64,000 nt of DNA, taken from assembly GCF_041296385.1 (NCBI RefSeq), contig NW_027183992.1, positions 62,001 through 126,000 on the forward strand. The letters run 5' to 3'. The notes under the pieces were generated by a model that was not told the DNA's origin, ran no database searches, and was given only the letters and a program-made list of their open reading frames with translations. Below, piece by piece: positions 51,545-62,282 of the stretch. Origin of the DNA: Aphelocoma coerulescens (lineage: Eukaryota; Chordata; Aves; Passeriformes; Corvidae). Every line of letters starts with the position of its first letter. Within the stretch, counting starts at the first letter, position 1. The position numbers and the translations under genes were made by a program.

Positions 51545-51785
51545 AGGCTTTGGGGTTTGGGGCTTTTGGGATTTGGGGTTTGGGGGTTTGGGTTTTTGGG
51601 GTTTTTGGGGTTTGGGTTTTTGGGGTTTTTGGGGTTTGGGTGTTTGGGGTTTTTGGGGTTTTGGGGTTTTTGGGGTTTGGGGGGTTTTGGGGTTTGGGGG
51701 TTTGGGGTTTTTGGGGTTTGGGGGGTTTCTGGGGTTTGGGGTTTTGGGGTTTGGGGTTTTGGGGGTTTGGGGGGTTTTGATGCTT
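51545..51785. repeat. Low-complexity GGGGTTTGGGTTTTT repeat
   Basis: Units of GGGGTTTTTGGGGTTTGGG follow the SNRPA poly(A) site. No gene is seen. Confidence 0.85.
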
Positions 51786-51889
51786 TTTCCAGGTGTTAAA
51801 ATCAGGAGTCAAACGCGGTGAAAGGGAAAAGGGATTTTATTTGGGATTTGGTTTAGGGATCCTCAGGTGCTCACATCCAGGTCATGGCA

Positions 51890-52055
51890 CCGAAATGCAC
51901 CCCACAAAATGCACCCCACAAAATGAGCCCCACAAAGTGCACCCCACAAAATGAGCCCCACAAAGTGCCCACCCCACAAAGTGCACCCCACAAAGTGCCC
52001 ACCCCACAAAATGAGCCTCACAAAGTGCACCCCACAAAGTGCCCACCCCACAGAA
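51890..52055. repeat. Minisatellite CACCCCACAAAATG type
   Basis: Units of about 18-20 bp such as CCCCACAAAGTGCACC and CCCCACAAAATGAGCC, about nine copies. Confidence 0.88.
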
Positions 52056-52144
52056 CCCCCCCTGGGCAGTGCCAGAGCATTGGAGAGCGGCCCGAGAAGC
52101 AGGGACGTGGCTCATGGATGGAATTATTGGATCCATAATCCAAC

Positions 52145-52546
52145 TGTAGCAGTCCAAAGGCCGGCGAGCAAAGGGCCTGGGGGAGAAAAATCCTCCATGA
52201 GCCAAATCCCTGTGTGAGAGGCCAGGCTGGGAAGCAGAAGGGAGCTTTGGGAGGTGCAGCTGTGCTGAGGAGATGGACTGGCCCTAAGAAGGGAGGAAGA
52301 GCTTTGAGCTCCCAAGACAAACCATCGATAATCAGAAGCTCGCCAAATGCAGTCTTTTATCTCACCCAGTGATGGAGAGGTCAGAATGAGCTTTGGGAAG
52401 TTTCAGCTAATGAAAGAACTGATAAGCTTGGATTCAATGCTCTATGGAAGTGCCTGGGTGTTGCTGATAACCGGAGCTCGCTGATATCAATCCTGTCGGG
52501 TGCCTGCCATGGCTCTCCTCACCGAAGTCATCGATCGTTTGCAACA
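52145..52546 (+). repeat. 5' LTR of the class II provirus
   Basis: Begins TGTAGC and ends GCAACA, near-perfect inverted termini, two bases before the primer site. No matching 3' LTR is in the window, so the left border rests on the termini alone. No clear AATAAA is seen inside. Confidence 0.65.
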
Positions 52547-52548
52547 TT

Positions 52549-52566
52549 TGGCGCCCGAACAGGGAC
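52549..52566 (+). other. Primer-binding site, tRNA-Lys type
   Basis: TGGCGCCCGAACAGGGAC is the classic tRNA-Lys primer site. The leader to 52794 carries a possible splice donor GAGGTGAGC near 52589. Confidence 0.9.
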
Positions 52567-52794
52567 TGGGGCTTCGTTTTCCTGACGAGGTGAGCGGCCG
52601 AGAGGCTTCGATAGCAGCGATCGAAAGGCAAAAGATCAGCGGCTGCAGGCAAGCACCTGGTCCGTGCCCGGCCTGACCTTAACAAGAGGGGTCCATGGTT
52701 ACGGCTGACAAGGGCTAAACCTGGGAAAAGGCTGCACAGCTCCTGTCGCCAGGGACAGCGGGAAAGACGCGGAGATCGCGGTAAGGACACAGAT

Positions 52795-54213
52795 ATGGAA
52801 ACAAAGGTGGCCCTTAATTTATTTTTACGCTTTTTAGAAAAGCGGGGACTTAAGGAGATAAACCTTGGTAAGGAATTAAATGCGTTAATAACGTTCGGGG
52901 AAAAGCAAGGGTTCTTTAAGGACCCAGGATCGTTGTTCCATGAACAGCAAGGGCAAGAATGTGGTGTTTGTTTATGGAATCTCGTTATAGATGGCAATAA
53001 AGAAGCTAGAAAGTTAATGAAGCCGTGGAGAGCAGTAAATTATTGTCTTAAACAGTATCCTGCTGAAAAGCAGGTAGCAGCAGTTGCTACGGCTCATTTA
53101 GAGGGCAAAGCCCCTCCACCTGGCACAGTGGCACTCGGGAGCGATTTCGTTCCCACGCCACCCATAGGGTGCCCCGTAGCTGTTAAAGCCCTCACAGATC
53201 AGACACCGTCTGTTCTACCGACGGCACCCCCGGCAGAAAAGAAAGAGGAGTTACCAGAAAGCGACAAAAAGAAGTTGGAACAAGAAGCCGCTGGATGGCA
53301 CCAAGAGCTTCCTGAAAATTTCAACACATGTAACAGCCTTAAATCTCGAGTTAAATGGACTGGAAAGGAATAGTAAAAGCAGCCCTCGAGAATAAAGACT
53401 ATGAACTGGCAGAAGCGATCCGAGATCCGTTTGCCTTCCCAGGAATATATCAAACAGGCGAGGGGGGAATAGTAGGAGCACATAATCCTGTCGACTGGAA
53501 GCTGCTAACTCAGCTGCGAGGCGCAGTCAATGAGTCAGGGCTGCAGAGTGAACCAGCAAAGCAAATGTTAAACTACGTGTGGGGGAGTGGGATTCTCTGC
53601 CCAGAAGACATTAAAACTATTGTTGGAATGATTATGACCCCGGCACAAGTTCTGCTGTGGCCGCGCACTGGAATCGCCTTTGCGATGCCTCTGCTAACGC
53701 TGCCCGTGACCCACAAGAGCCTTTAAATGGGGTAACCGTGGAGCAGCTTATGGGTGTTGGGCGGTTTGCCAGAGCTGAAATGCAAGTGCAAGTGGGGCCA
53801 GAAAGATTATTAGAAGCGATGGGACTTGCACGGCAGCAGTGTCCTATATAAAAACAACCCCCCCTCAGCCCTCCTACCTGCCAATCAAGCAAGGAAGGGA
53901 CGAGCCCTTTCCAAGTTTTGTCGACAGTTACTAAGGCTCTACACAACTCAGATGTACAAGACTTTATGAGAGGACCATTATGAAGACAGTGTGTGATGGA
54001 GAACTGCAATTCTTTTCCTCGAGCCATATTAGTTCCACTGCCTGCAGATGCACCGGTAGAGCTGATGCTGGATAGAATGAGCCGAGTGCCAGGAGGGCCA
54101 CGGGCAATGCTGGTGGAAGCTGTTAGAGAGTTAGGGAAAGATTTAGTGCAAGCCCAAAATCCAGCCTTTGCAGCCCTGGCTCCCTTGAGAGGGGCAGAAG
54201 CACCAAGAGGCAG
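52795..54213 (+). pseudogene. gag remnant (matrix and capsid), class II provirus
   Basis: A matrix-like reading frame opens with ATG at 52795 and runs to 53373. Capsid-like sequence continues in another frame (53355-53726), shifts again near 53657, and resumes at 53993-54213. At least two frameshifts and a stop break it. The family call rests on the capsid segments and the 3' neighbours. Confidence 0.75.
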
Positions 54214-55475
54214 TGTCACGGGTTGGGTTTGTAACCGGGCGGAAACACCAATTTAGTGTAGTGGTTTGGGCTAAAATACTCATGACTGTTTATCTTCTGT
54301 GAGATAAGAATTAGGAGAAATGCAAAGCAGGCACCAACTTGAATGAATATAAAGAAGTTTATTAACAGACCTAAAAGAAGAAAAGAAAAAAAAATTATAC
54401 CACCTTCAGAACTCTCCTCCTCCCCCCACCTTCCTCCCGTCTCCCACTGACAATGTAAAAAGACAACCCTTAAGATGTTCAGTCTGTTTACCACTTCCAT
54501 AATAACCTTGTTCAGTCCATTTAGAAAGAGAAGTCTCTTCTTGCTCGTGCTATGAAAACAGTATCACACCGAGACAGCCACCCACTTCCAAATATTGTTC
54601 AGTCCATTTAGGAAGAGGAGTCTCTCTGCTCGCGATGTGAGTCCCTTCCCCCGACTTGCAGCTTTTCCCACAACTGCTTTCGAGGGTCCACTCTTGAAAG
54701 TTTTCTGGGGTACAATTTCAAGGTTGAGCTGTTCAGAAACAAAGAAACAGAGGCCCTTCTCCTTCCCTGGGAGCAAAGGGTCTTTCTTATCTTCAAGACT
54801 ATCTCTGGGAGCATCTCTAGGAATTGAGGTTTTTCTCCTTTCCTCTTTGGAGCAAAAGTCCTCATCTGGTTCATCTGGTTCATCTCTCTCTGTCCAAACT
54901 TCTCATGAAATTACAGCTGCGTCAGCATCTGCTTATTGCTCACGAGTTGAACACTCCACCCCCCATATCTTCATGAAATTACAACGGGATACTCTGATAT
55001 ATCATAGCTTCACAACAGACTTTCAGCTTTAAGCATCTCCTCTCTCTCTTCCCTCAGGTTTTCAGCTCTTCACAGCAATAAAAGGGTTAATCTCACCTCG
55101 GCCTTGCAGCTGGAATGTGGCTTATCGCTGTTGGTCACCTGACCTCTGCCGGACAGAGGTGCCGCTTTGCTGAATCTCGGCCGCAGTGGGGGGGGGGGGG
55201 GGTCCGAGCCGCTCCGGCTGCCCACGGCAAGGCAGTGGGGGGGGGTTCCGGGGCCTGCAGCCACCTGTCCCAGCGCCGGAAACGAGAGAGAGCTTGGAGG
55301 GGGAGTTTGTCTATTCTTAAGTGTGTATCACAGAGGCGGTCACAACTTTAAGTGGCTTAAAGAATTGTCCATATTCAAACTGGCCACTGATAGGTTCTAT
55401 CAGGTCCCAGAGGAAGCTGTAAGCACCCCTTAGCAAGGATATCCCTTCCGGGACTATGCTTGCTAACCTATGACA
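54214..55475 (-). mobile_element. Solo LTR inserted in gag, minus orientation
   Basis: On minus it begins TGTCATAGG and ends CCGTGACA, with an AATAAA at 54358-54363. Five-base flanks GGCAG (54209-54213) and GGCGG (55476-55480) fit a target-site duplication with one mismatch, and the gag frame resumes directly after. No internal retroviral sequence lies inside, so recombination to a solo LTR is inferred. The G-run near 55190 and the C/T-rich part are ordinary LTR content. Confidence 0.8.
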
Positions 55476-55640
55476 GGCGGCTACTATAACAAGCCTAAAG
55501 AAGTCAAGAGCTTCTGATGTGGTCACAAAGGACACCTGAGACGGCAGTGCCAGGTCCAGCAAGTGTGGTGCCGTAATTGCAGTGTCAATAATCACTCCAC
55601 GGAAGCCTGCCGGGAAAGGCCGGGAAACGGGAGACCGAGG
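55476..55640 (+). pseudogene. Nucleocapsid part of gag, class II provirus
   Basis: Two zinc-knuckle-like motifs are visible, CGHKGHLRRQC and CRNCSVNNHSTEAC. The first knuckle has a TGA where a CGA codon is likely ancestral, and its first Cys is lost. Confidence 0.75.
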
Positions 55641-55739
55641 GCGAAGGGTCGCGGCGTGACGGCACCAACAGCGGCCCCAGCAGCAGCAATGCCGGCCCCC
55701 GCAGCTCCCCACAATCGGCCGAGTGCCTGCGGCCAGCGA

Positions 55740-56090
55740 CCCGAGGAAGCCTCGGCCTGGACCTGGCAACAGCAATAGATGTGACCTGGATTGACGACCG
55801 ACCCCAGAAGATTCCAGAGCCCCGAGTCATCAATGGGCAGTGCCATGGAGCTCTGCTGTTAGGTCGCTCTTCCAGTAGAATGAAAGGGCTTTTTATATTG
55901 CCCGGCCTAATTGACAAAGACTATGAAGGAGAGATTTGCATCATGGCTCAAACTCACTTTCCACCTGTGCACATCCCAGCACACAGCAAAATTGCTCAAT
56001 GAATACCTTTGCCTCACCTGACTGCAGCTATAGCCCAAGAAGCGCCGCAGAGGGGAACAAGAAATTTTGGTTCAACTGGGAGTCTCGCTC
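55740..56090 (+). pseudogene. dUTPase domain of the class II provirus
   Basis: A GLDLATAID segment near 55755, a GRSSSRMKG segment near 55865 and an RGTRNFGSTG segment near 56055 resemble dUTPase motifs in order. An in-frame TGA lies at 56000-56002. Such a domain precedes protease in betaretroviruses. Confidence 0.7.
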
Positions 56091-56099
56091 TTCTTACCC

Positions 56100-56439
56100 T
56101 CCCGCTAGCTCCCGGCCAGTTGCTACTGCCGTGTTCACTCATGGCAGCGATTCCATAACGTTATCTGCTCTCTTGGACTCTGGAGCAGACTTAACAATAG
56201 TGGCCAATTCATGCTGGCCTCAGCACTGGCCCCTTCAACGTGCAGCAGGAGGAGTCGAAGGTGTCGGAGGCACTGAGTCAGTACAACACAGCCGGGATCG
56301 AATTCAAATCATCCGAGATGGACGCACTGCATCTGTTATAGTCACAGTGATGCCTCTGCCTGAGAAAGTGAACGCTCTAATAGGAAGAGACGTGCTCACC
56401 CCGCTGAGGTCTGTGTTAACCACTGAGACTCCTTTTTGA
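56100..56439 (+). pseudogene. Protease domain of the class II provirus
   Basis: The aspartic protease signature LLDSGADLTIV (DSG codons at 56176-56184) and a downstream LIGRDVL flap-end motif are seen. The frame differs from the dUTPase and from the following RT. The shift into RT near 56436 could reflect the natural frameshift of this family. Confidence 0.8.
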
Positions 56440-58036
56440 TAGCGGCCGCTGCATTGACTTTCCCGATAGCCTTGCACTGGCTTACTAATGCCTCAGTGTG
56501 GATCGAGCAGTGGCCGCTCAAGGAGGAAAGTCTGCAGCGAGCCCATGCACTGGTGCATGAACAGTTACACCAAGGACACTTGCAACCATCTACGAGCCCA
56601 TGGAATACTCCCATCTTTGTGATCCAGAAGAAATCAGGAAAATATCGGCTGCTGCATGATTTGCGTGCCATTCATGCTCAAATGCAAGCCATGGGGACTC
56701 TGCAAGCTGGCCTTCCCAGTCCTGCAGTTGTACCTGAGAACTGGCATTTACTAATAATGGACCTAAAATTCTGGTTTTTCACTATACCATTGCATCCTAA
56801 TGACGTGCATCGCTTTGCCTTCACCCTCCCTGCTACAAACAGGGAAGGACCTGCCTCTCGATATGAGTGGTCAGGGCCTCCCCAAGGGATGAAAACCAGC
56901 CCCATCTTGTGTCAGATGTCTGTTGATGCTGCACTGAAGCCAGTTCGAGTGCAGTGGCCAAAACCCATCATTTAGCACTATATGGATGATATCCTCGTCG
57001 CTCAGCCAGATCCAATCACCCCCCAACAAGAACTCCTGCTCCCCGATCAGCTAAAACAGTATGGCTTGATTGTCGCGCCAGAAAAGGTTCAACGTGCGCC
57101 TGTTTGAAGTACCTGGGGTGGAACATCACCGAAACACAAATCAAGCCACAGAAGGTGACAATTCAAACCAATCTCAAGACCCTGCAAGATGCACAAAAGC
57201 TCATGGGTGACTTGCAGTGGCTGCGAGCAGTCGTAGGCATCAGTAATGAAGACCTAGAGGTACTGAGACCCTTGCTGAGAGGGACTGATCCCTCCTCGCC
57301 AGTTCGGCCCCCACCACAGCAAATTAATACTATCCAGCGTATCGGTACTGTTATTGCAGACAGAGCAGTTGATCGAATGGACGCTGATCTTCCAGTCGAC
57401 TTTACTGTCCTCCACGGAGAGAGTCAACTGATCTGTGCACTGACTCGGTGCAGAAAGAAAAAGGCGGAGCAAGTTAAGGTACTAGAATGGATGTTCACAA
57501 GCCTACAGCCCAAAACAACATTGCAACAGAAAATCGACAATTTGGCAGAATTGGTACAAAAAGGCCACACCCGTATAATACAAGTCACTGGGCAAGAGCC
57601 AGGAACGATCTACTTGCCAATGAAAAGAAATGAGCTTGAGTGGTATCTGCAACATTCTCAAACCTTGCAGATTAGCCTGCTAAGCAACGCCCAGCAAATT
57701 GAAGTACAACCACTCAAGGCCCCGGTACTGAAATGGATGACACAGCATACAGGGGTTCAGATTCCCAAAAGGAGCAAACAACCACTACAAGGAGCAGTAA
57801 CCGTGTTCACCGACGCTGGAAAGAAGTCCTGACGAGCAGCTGCGACGTGGCAGGTTCAAGGACAATGGTGCCACCAGATACTAGAGGCTGAACCTGGAGA
57901 CTCTTTGCAGACCCTTGAATCAGCCGCAGTGGTCGGGGCGTTCAAGCCATGGCTGACTGTTAAGCTCAGTGTAGTGACAGACTCTTTATATGTTGCTGGC
58001 ATCGTAGAACGAATAGAGGATGCTGGGATAAAAGAC
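56436..58036 (+). pseudogene. Reverse transcriptase and RNase H, class II provirus, truncated
   Basis: The fingers and palm segment SGKYRLLHDLRAIHAQ is present. A TAG at 56973-56975 immediately precedes HYMDD (YMDD codons 56979-56990). A frameshift lies near 57100. The RNase H segments VFTDAG, TLESAAVVG and VVTDSLYVAGIVE are seen, with a TGA near 57830 after the first. It stops at 58036 where the ERVL LTR begins. Confidence 0.85.
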
Positions 58037-58964
58037 TGTCTCGGTTTGAAAGACAGGTGTCTGCTAAGGAAGGCAGAAGCCCCCCTTGAAGTGGCAGATA
58101 TAACCCCTTTCCCCCTGAGTTATTATGATTTTGAAATCAAGGGTCTTTAGGCAAAGGTGGGAAATAGGAATAACAGTTCTTTACTATATATATAGATAGA
58201 TATATAGATATATAACCAGTCAAACAAAACAACAACAACTATGGCAGTAACAGCAAACACAAACCCAGTCCCAGCCTTCTCGGCTGTCAGGCCGTTTCCC
58301 CTCGGTGCAGTTCCGCTCGCAGCCGGCAGGGATCGCTGGCGGCTCCCGGTGAGCAGGGCAGGTGCGATGGTTCCCCCGCGGCTGCAGGGGGCGCTCCGGA
58401 GCGAGCTCGGGGAGCACGCGGCACTGGTGCCCTGGGATCCCGGGGAAGGGTGGAACAAAGGCTTCACAAACCCCTGGGCAGGCAATCCTGGACTCCCAGA
58501 ACCGCAGGCTGGAATGGCAGGCCGGAGCGGCAGGCACAAACACAAATCCCGGGTGGCAGACGAGATGTATCCAAAAGGGGAACCCCCCGGGGCTCCAGGC
58601 AGGCAGGGTGAGCGCGGCTACAACGCAGCGAAGGCTCGAAACAGCAGCGGGGCAGGGTGGCCGCAGCCCGGCCTCCAGCAGGGCAGGGAAAGCAGCCTTG
58701 GGATCCCGGTGTTGTTTCCAGCAGAAAGGAAAGATGCCGAAAACGGGAACCAGCAGCTCCTTTCTCTGCAGCTTCTCTCTCCAGACGCTGAGAGCGAACT
58801 GCGAACGCCCAGGTGAAACAAAGAGTAGCCAGGCCCACCCCACCCCCAAACGGGCTGCTGTTTTTGTCTTTCTTAAGTACAGACATTTGTCCCCTAGCAA
58901 CATGCATATGGGAAAAAATTCCTCTAACAGAAAAAAAAACTAGGACAAAACGAAAACCCCAACA
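58037..58964 (-). repeat. 3' LTR of the ERVL provirus
   Basis: On minus it starts TGTTGGGG and ends CCGAGACA, giving TGT...ACA ends. A purine-rich stretch (AAAAAATTTGGGGTGG on minus) at about 58972-58987 is a polypurine-tract candidate. A short TATA/TAGA microsatellite lies at 58183-58216. Confidence 0.7.
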
Positions 58965-59101
58965 TTATCCACCCCAAATTTTTTCCCATACTAACATGTT
59001 ACATGAAACTTAACCTTTTTAACCATATAAATACAAGCATCACCTAAATTATATACATATGTACATGCTGATACTGATACAAGTACAGAGCCATGGGTAG
59101 T

Positions 59102-61600
59102 TCACCCTAAAACAAGGTCCCCTTGTGGTATGCATCGGGTCTCTCCATCCCTTTGCATCACCCACCAGGTACAACCTGGTCCCTGAGCAAAAACAACCCC
59201 ACGGATGGGTTTGTCTTTGCTCAAGGCAGACTTTACCCAAACAGTTTTTCCAAGCATACCTCTCATGTGCACCACTGGAACCTTATCCCCGTCTGTTGTT
59301 TGTAGGGGTTCGGATTGGGCAGGGCCTGCTCGGCTGGTGGAGCCTCGGGTGTTAACTAACCAGGTGGCTTTTGCTAAATGCACCTCCCAGTTTTTGAAAC
59401 TCCCCCCACCCAGTGCCTTCAAGGTGGTTTTAAGCAGTCCATTACACCGCTCAACCTTCCCAGCTGCTGGTGCATGGTAAGGGATGTGGTACACCCACTC
59501 AATGCCATGTTCTCTAGCCCAGGTGTTTATAAGGCTGTTCTTGAAGTGAGTCCCATTGTCAGATTCAATCCTCTCAGGGGTGCCATGTCTCCAAAGGACT
59601 TGCTTTTCGAGGCCCAGGATGGTGTTCCGGGCCGTAGTGTGAGGCACAGGGTAGGTCTCCAGCCATCCTGTGGTGGCTTCTACCATTGTGAGCACATGGC
59701 GCTTGCCTTGGCGGGTTTGAGGCAGTGTGATGTAATCAATCTGCCAGGCCTCCCCATACTTGTATTTGGACCATCGCCCACCGTACCACAGGGGCTTCAC
59801 CCACTTGGCCTGCTTGATCGCAGCGCATGTCTCACAGTCATGGATCACCTGGGAGATACTGTCCATGGTTAGATCCACCCCTCGGTCTCGTGCCCACTTA
59901 TAGGTGGCGTCTCTGCCCTGATGGCCTGAGGCATCATGGGCCCATCGAGCTAGGAACAACTCTCCTTTATGTTGCCAATCCAAGTCTATCTGGGACACCT
60001 CTATTTTCGCAGCCTGATCTACCTGCTTGTTATTACGATGTTCTTCATTAGCCCGGCTCTTGGGGATGTGAGCATCTACATGACGGACCTTCACAGATAG
60101 CTTCTCTACCCGAGTGGCAATGTCTTTCCACTCCTCAGCAGCCCAGATTGGTTTTCCTCTGCGCTGCCAGTTTGCCTTATTCCACCTTTCCAGCCAACCC
60201 CACAGAGCATTGGCTACCATCCATGAATCAGTGTAGAGGTAGAGCTTTGGCCACTTCTCTCTTTCAGCAATGTCCAGAGCTAATTGAACGGCTTTGAGTT
60301 CAGCAACTTGGCTCGATCCACCTTCTTCTTCCGTAGCCTGTGCAACTTGTCGTGTGGGGCTCCATACAGCGGCTTTCCATTTCCGGCTAGCGCCTACAAT
60401 TCGGCAGGAACCATCAGTGAAGAGGGTATATTGTCTTTCACTGTCTGGTAGCTCGTTATATGGTGGGGCTTCTTCGGCACGCGTCACCTGCTCCTCTTCT
60501 TCTTCAGAAGATAACCCAAAAGTCTCACCTTCTGGCCAGTTCGTAATTATTTCCAAGATCCCAGGGCGACTTGGGTTTCCAATTCGGGCGCGCTGCGTGA
60601 TGAGGGCGATCCATTTGCTCCAAGTAGCATTGGTGGCGTGATGGGTAGAGGGAACCTTTCCCTTGAACATCCACCCCAGCACTGGTAGTCGGGGTGCCAG
60701 GAGGAGTTGTGCCTCAGTTCCAATTACCTCTGAGGCAGCTTGGACTCCTTCATAGGCTGCCAAGATTTCTTTCTCTGTGGGAGTGTAGTTGGCTTCAGAC
60801 CCTCTGTAGCTTCGGCTCCAGAATCCCAGCGGTCGGCCCCGAGTCTCACCAGGCACCTTCTGCCAGAGGCTCCAGGACAGGCCATTGTTCCCGGCTGCAG
60901 AGTAGAGCACGTTCTTCACCTCTGGTCCTGTCCTGACTGGGCCAAGGGCTACGGCGTGAGCGATTTCCTGCTTGATCTGGGCAAAGGCTTGCTGCTGTTC
61001 AGGGCCCCAGTGGAAATCGTTCTTCTTGCGGGTAACCAGGTAGAGAGGGCTCACGATCTGGCTGTACTCAGGAATGTGCATCCTCCAGAAACCTATGGCG
61101 CCTAGGAAAGCTTGTGTTTCCTTCTTGCTGGTCGGTGGAGACATCGCAGTGATCTTATTGATGACCTCAGTGGGAATCTGACGTCGTCCATCTTGCCATT
61201 TCACTCCCAGGAACTGGATCTCTCGGGCAGGTCCCTTGACTTTGCTCTTCTTGATGGCGAAACCAGCTTCCAGGAGAATTTGGATTATTCTCTCTCCTTT
61301 CTCAAACACTTCTGTTGCGGTGTTCCCCCACACAATGATGTCATCAATGTACTGCAGGTGTTCTGGAGCCTCACCCTTTTCCAGTGCAGCCTGGATCAGT
61401 CCATGGCAGATGGTGGGACTGTGCTTCCACCCCTGGGGCAGTCGGTTCCAGGTGTACTGCACACCCCTCCAGGTGAAAGCAAACTGAGGCCTGCACTCTG
61501 CTGCCAGAGGAATGGAGAAAAATGCATTGGCAATGTCAGTAGTAGCATACCACTTCGCTGCTTTGGACTCCAGCTCATACTGGAGCTCCAACATGTCCAT
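59102..61600 (-). CDS. ERVL pol: reverse transcriptase, RNase H, integrase (832 codons open)
   Basis: One uninterrupted frame. RT has WNRLPQGW and YIDD (residues about 84-87). RNase H has the acidic residues of TDGS (about 396), VAEL (about 434) and YTDS (about 458). Integrase has an HH-CC zinc site (His 555 and 560, Cys 589 and 592) and a D-D-E triad (about 622, 681 and 717). The RT N-terminus lies in the neighbouring frame, joined across a frame slip near 61590. The listed start is only the first Met of this frame. Confidence 0.9.
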   Translation of the reverse strand: MDMLELQYELESKAAKWYATTDIANAFFSIPLAAECRPQFAFTWRGVQYTWNRLPQGWKHSPTICHGLIQAALEKGEAPEHLQYIDDIIVWGNTATEVFEKGERIIQILLEAGFAIKKSKVKGPAREIQFLGVKWQDGRRQIPTEVINKITAMSPPTSKKETQAFLGAIGFWRMHIPEYSQIVSPLYLVTRKKNDFHWGPEQQQAFAQIKQEIAHAVALGPVRTGPEVKNVLYSAAGNNGLSWSLWQKVPGETRGRPLGFWSRSYRGSEANYTPTEKEILAAYEGVQAASEVIGTEAQLLLAPRLPVLGWMFKGKVPSTHHATNATWSKWIALITQRARIGNPSRPGILEIITNWPEGETFGLSSEEEEEQVTRAEEAPPYNELPDSERQYTLFTDGSCRIVGASRKWKAAVWSPTRQVAQATEEEGGSSQVAELKAVQLALDIAEREKWPKLYLYTDSWMVANALWGWLERWNKANWQRRGKPIWAAEEWKDIATRVEKLSVKVRHVDAHIPKSRANEEHRNNKQVDQAAKIEVSQIDLDWQHKGELFLARWAHDASGHQGRDATYKWARDRGVDLTMDSISQVIHDCETCAAIKQAKWVKPLWYGGRWSKYKYGEAWQIDYITLPQTRQGKRHVLTMVEATTGWLETYPVPHTTARNTILGLEKQVLWRHGTPERIESDNGTHFKNSLINTWAREHGIEWVYHIPYHAPAAGKVERCNGLLKTTLKALGGGSFKNWEVHLAKATWLVNTRGSTSRAGPAQSEPLQTTDGDKVPVVHMRGMLGKTVWVKSALSKDKPIRGVVFAQGPGCTWWVMQRDGETRCIPQGDLVLG

Positions 61601-62231
61601 GAGCAGCGCTCAGTGGTGGAGTCACTTCATTCAAGCCACGATAGTCCACAGTCAATCTCCATTCCCCATCGGACTTGCGCACAGGCCAGATGGGGCTGTT
61701 GAAGGGTGAGTGGGTCTTGCTGACCACCCCTTGGCTCTCCAGCTCACGAATCATCTTGTGGATGGGGATCACAGCATCTCGATTTGTCCGATACTGCCGG
61801 CGGTGCACTGTCGAGGTGGCAATTGGCACTCGTTGCTCTTCCACTTTCAGGAGCCCAACTGCAGAAGCATTCTCTGATAGTCCAGACAGGGTGTTCAACT
61901 GCCTAATGCCCTCTGCCTCCACAGCAGCAATCCCAAATGCCCACCTGAGTCCCTTTGGGTCTTTGTAATAGCCATTCCGGAGGAAGTCTATGCCCAGAAT
62001 ACACGGGGCCTCTGGGCCGGTCACAATCGGATGCTTTTGCCACTCCTTCCCAGTCAGGCTCACCTCAGCTTCCAAAAGGGTCAACTGCTGTGATCCCCCG
62101 GTCACCCCAGCAATGGATACAGGTTCTGCCCCCACATGTCCCGATGGCATTAAAGTACACTGTGCCCCAGGATCAACCAATGCATCATATTTTTGTGGCT
62201 CTGATGTGCCAGGCCATCGGATCCACACCAT
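61575..62231 (-). pseudogene. ERVL protease and RT N-terminus
   Basis: The protease-like ALVDPGAQCTLM motif and CILGIDFLRN are followed by the RT entry segment SPIWPVRKSDGEWRLTVDYR. The frame is lost near 61600 where it should run into pol. The usual DSGA/DTGA is DPGA here, which may or may not be active. Confidence 0.8.
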
Positions 62232-62282
62232 CCAGAAAACGCGGTTCTCCCGTGCCTCTTCCTGGCTAGAGGCAGGGCCCCT

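Larger units (their letters stand above)
52145..58036 (+). mobile_element. Decayed class II (betaretrovirus-like) endogenous provirus, left part
   Basis: In order: 5' LTR, tRNA-Lys primer site, gag remnants, nucleocapsid knuckles, dUTPase, protease, reverse transcriptase and RNase H. Multiple frameshifts and in-frame stops make it non-functional. It is cut by a minus-oriented solo LTR at 54214 and truncated in RNase H by an ERVL provirus at 58037. Integrase, env and the 3' LTR would lie beyond the right edge if still present. Confidence 0.85.

Noticed and set aside
54216..55433. Several short frames between the gag halves
   Set aside because: They lie inside the solo LTR; the sequence has LTR termini, target-site flanks and a poly(A) signal instead of coding traits.
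58241..58943. Open frames of 190-230 codons at 58.2-58.9 kb
   Set aside because: They lie inside the ERVL LTR on both strands and match nothing.
58965..59101. Possible env between ERVL pol and LTR
   Set aside because: Only about 140 bp separate the pol stop from the LTR; no env frame fits.
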